Assembly: GCA_022578965.1 (NCBI GenBank)
Contig: MU400920.1
Coordinates: 1-22,585, forward strand
Origin: Xylaria sp. FL1777
Taxonomy: Eukaryota > Ascomycota > Sordariomycetes > Xylariales > Xylariaceae
Direction of reading: 5' to 3'
Length of the DNA: 22,585 bases
The notes below the pieces were generated by a model, which saw only the letters and a program-made list of their open reading frames with translations, did not search any database and was not told the DNA's origin. Position numbers and translations under genes: made by a program. Numbering within the stretch: the stretch's first letter is position 1; each line of letters opens with the position of its first letter. Shown here piece by piece: positions 20,060 through 22,585 of the stretch.

Positions 20060-21063
20060 TTAACTATTATTTATTAATATATTTAACTATAACTAAACTA
20101 GAGTTTTTTAAAAAACAGTTAAAAAAACATAGATTTAAACTACTTAGCAATATATTTACTTTTTAAAACTAACTATTTAGTAGTTTTATACTTAAAGAAA
20201 GGCTTTTTGCTTTTGCTTTTACTTTTTAAAGCTTAAAAAAAAATAAATTATAAAAATAGCAACGCTTTAATATATTACCTATATATAACAAAAAAATCGA
20301 AGTTAAAAAAGAAGTTTTAAATAATAACTTATTTGTTCTTTAGCTAAAAGAAAAACAGCTTTTTTTTTTATAAAATACCTTTATTTTGCTTTTTATACTG
20401 CTTATATTTATTATTTTACTTACTATTTTAACTTTTAACCTTTATATTAATAACACTATGTTATAATGCTTTAAGCTTAAAAAGCTTAATATAAACAACT
20501 ATAATATTAAGATTTAAGCCTTTAAGTTAATAAAATTAAGCGCTAGCTTTATTAGCATACTTAAACTTAAAAATAAAAGTATTAACTAAAACAACTTTAA
20601 TATTACATTATAAAATGCTACACTAAGAAAAAGCATTAAAAATATATTTAATAGCACCTTTTTTAAGCTTATAGAACTCTTTAATAATGCAAATAATACT
20701 ACTTAAAATACCTTTATTAAACGCTAGATTTACTAAACTATTATAAATAATTATTTATTAGCTAGCATTAAAAGCAAACTAAATTTAACTATTAAGCAAA
20801 AATAAGACATAAACAATAAAACAAATGCTTATATTATATATTGTTAATTAACTACTTATTATTAGCAATAAAAAGCAAATTATTTACTAGATTTATTATA
20901 TGCTTTATTAAAAAAAACCTTAATACAAATAAAAAGAATTAATAAATATAACAAGCATTAAGTTAATAATTATTAAACAATTAACTTTTTTTAATTTAAC
21001 TAGAAAATCTTTAATTAACTTAAATAACTATAATATATAGCAAATTTAAGTAATGCTTTTAAT
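20060..21063 (+). pseudogene. Broken plus-strand frame of an unidentified element, cut off by the second LTR copy
   Basis: A plus-strand frame can be followed for more than 250 codons with RIP-type stops. It is clearest at about 20,520-21,000, where long stretches lack stops. The peptide is rich in Asn, Lys, Ile and Leu with Thr and Ala. Many Asn and Lys are probably former Asp and Glu. It resembles a helical structural protein. A Ty1/copia-like gag is one possibility because of a spaced aromatic/Leu pattern, but I cannot confirm it. The frame stops at 21,064, where the second retrotransposon copy begins, so that copy probably inserted into or beside it. Confidence 0.35.
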
Positions 21064-21585
21064 TATAACGGACTTATTATATATTAATATAATAGGTTTA
21101 CCTTTGGGGTTTTAATTTGCAAGTAATAATAGAATTTTTAGCAGTAGTTTGTTAAGAAAGTTTTCAAGGAACTCTTATTACTATGCATTAATAAAAGTCT
21201 TAAAGAATTAAAAGCAATAAATATATTAATGCTTAGCAATTATAAAGAAATAAAATTAATAGCTAAAGAACTAAAACTAAATAAGTAATTAAATATAAAA
21301 AATATATAATTATATAAATAAAAAAAACAGTAGTAATAATTTATAAACGTTGCTTTTTTTAATAAACTTAATGCTTTATTGTTTTAAGTTTAAAGCTTAA
21401 TAAACTTAACGCTTAAATTTATTAAGTTTAAAGCTTAATAAACTTAACGCTTAAGTTTATTAAGTCTATATATTAAACCTTTATAATAGTTTAAATATAT
21501 ATTTTTTTAGCAAATAAAACTCTTTTTATGCATGCTTTTTTTATATATAGCTTTTTAACTAGCTTAGTTAGCTTATTTTATAATA
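21064..21585 (-). repeat. LTR of the second copy (3' LTR in transcription sense)
   Basis: 522 bases, same length as the other two LTRs. It begins tataacggac like the left LTR, and ends ttttataata. It is preceded by TTAAT, which would be its target duplication if the far end shows the same five bases. Confidence 0.92.
21396..21464. repeat. Twin hairpins inside the LTR of the second copy
   Basis: Hairpins at 21,396-21,426 and 21,434-21,464, with the same 7-nt spacer. The second is perfect, and the first has one G/A change in its right arm. Confidence 0.85.
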
Positions 21586-21824
21586 TTATTTTTTTTTTTT
21601 ATAATTATTATTTTAATAATTCTATGTTTTCTTTTTTATAAGTTTTCTTTTTTTATTTTTTTTTTTCTGCTTTTTATGCTTATTATGTTTAGTAAGGTTT
21701 TTAAAAAACCTTGCTTATTACATTTTAAACAAAAAGCTTAATAAAACTTTGCTTTGCTTTCTTTTATTAAACTAAAATCAATTAAAATAGCTTTATGTTT
21801 TTGCTATAATTATTATAGTATAAA

Positions 21825-22200
21825 ATGTTTAATATTAAAATCTAACTTTAATTAATATATTAAATGTATTATAGCTAAACAAACAAATTATAACGCTAGA
21901 AGTTTGTTTTTAAAACAAATATAGCAGCTTACTTTTTAGCACAAAAAGCTAAAAAATAAATTAAACATGCTAATAAAAAAGCATAAAAAAATAAGCGCAA
22001 AAATCTATTGTTTTAAGCAACAAAAAAAATTATAGCAAGAAAAAATAACTATTACTATAGCTTATAGTTTAAATAGTTTAAAAAAGCTTAAGCAAATTAA
22101 AGCAAAAAAGCGTTATATAGCTAAAAAATAAAAATAGCATATTAAAACAGCATAACTATTGCTAGTTGTTTTTTTAAAGTTTAATTAAAACGTGCTAAAT
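21825..22200 (+). pseudogene. Antisense A-rich frame in the second copy
   Basis: The equivalent of 13,040-13,400. The same plus-strand frame is readable, with stops at mostly the same but not identical codons. Differences between the copies include Tyr/Cys, Glu/Lys and Gln/stop, each one C/T or G/A change apart. It is inactive, and the family is unidentified. Confidence 0.4.
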
Positions 22201-22585
22201 ATTTTGTTTAAAGTTAACTTTTTTTTTCTAGCTTTAGCTAATTAAAGTATTAATAGTAAAACTAATTTATAATTATTTTAGCAGTTTTTAAATATTTCTT
22301 AAGTTTTTAAGTATTATTAGCATATAAGTATTTTTTTTATTTAATAAAATATTTAACATTATTATTATTTTAACAAAAATCTAGTATATTTTTAACTTTA
22401 TAAATGTTTTAATCCGTTTTTATTTCTAATTATATTTTAATAGGTGTTTTAATAAATGCTAGTTTTAGTAAAAAAATATAAAAAACAAAATAAATTTATA
22501 TGTTTTTTAGTAATAATAGTTTATAGTTAATAAATAAAATAATTTCTTTAATTTTAAAAAAGCTAAGTTTTTTAAATTTTAATTT
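22201..22585 (-). other. Start of degraded pol in the second copy
   Basis: T-rich plus strand homologous to 13,400-13,792 of the first copy. No domain could be read. It is cut by the window edge. Confidence 0.4.

Larger units (their letters stand above)
21064..22585 (-). mobile_element. Second copy of the Ty3/gypsy family, truncated by the window edge
   Basis: Homologous to 12,270-13,792 over its whole length with few gaps (1,522 bases against 1,523). It contains one complete LTR (21,064-21,585), the polypurine-tract position and the antisense A-rich frame. Differences from the first copy are mostly C/T and G/A. It has the same orientation as the first copy. The rest of the element lies beyond the window, so whether it is full-length is unknown. 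Confidence 0.9.

Overview
The window looks like a piece of a filamentous ascomycete (Pezizomycotina) genome with two kinds of DNA. Positions 1 to about 8,800 and about 11,640 to 22,585 are extremely A+T-rich. Reading frames there are broken by many TAA/TAG codons, and repeat copies differ mainly by C/T and G/A changes, the mark of repeat-induced point mutation (RIP). Between them, about 8,830-11,640, lies an island of ordinary base composition with one intact, spliced gene. The short GT-AG intron, the fungal-type flavin monooxygenase and the RIP-type decay together support a fungus; the species cannot be told.

Left AT-rich arm (1-8,800): a roughly 200-bp poly(A)-like tract near the edge, then long T-rich sequence in which several broken minus-strand reading frames can be traced (about 1,930-2,760, 4,790-5,100 and 5,900-6,175). 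Next comes a 1.8-kb unit bounded by 306-bp inverted repeats (6,965-7,270 and 8,456-8,761) with a broken plus-strand frame inside; its right arm touches the island.

Island: a two-exon FAD-dependent aromatic-ring-type monooxygenase (minus strand, 10,858-9,525; 426 aa) with its FAD/NAD(P)H motifs intact. It has a TATA-like element upstream and non-coding sequence on both sides.

Right AT-rich arm: a full-length Ty3/gypsy LTR retrotransposon at 12,270-20,010 with two 522-bp LTRs and a perfect 5-bp target duplication (ATTAA). It lies on the minus strand. The orientation rests on a pyrimidine run next to the left LTR (the polypurine tract of the minus strand), on the T-rich plus strand, and on fossil protease/reverse-transcriptase motifs near 16,480-16,523 and 15,630-15,811. 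A second copy of the family enters at 21,064 and runs off the right edge. Between the two lies a broken plus-strand frame from an unidentified element. Each LTR carries a pair of tandem hairpins. Near the left LTR, both copies share an A-rich plus-strand frame antisense to pol.

Nothing suggests cooperation between genes: this is one functional metabolic gene surrounded by inactivated transposon sequence. Coordinates of degraded frames are approximate because they were read by eye.
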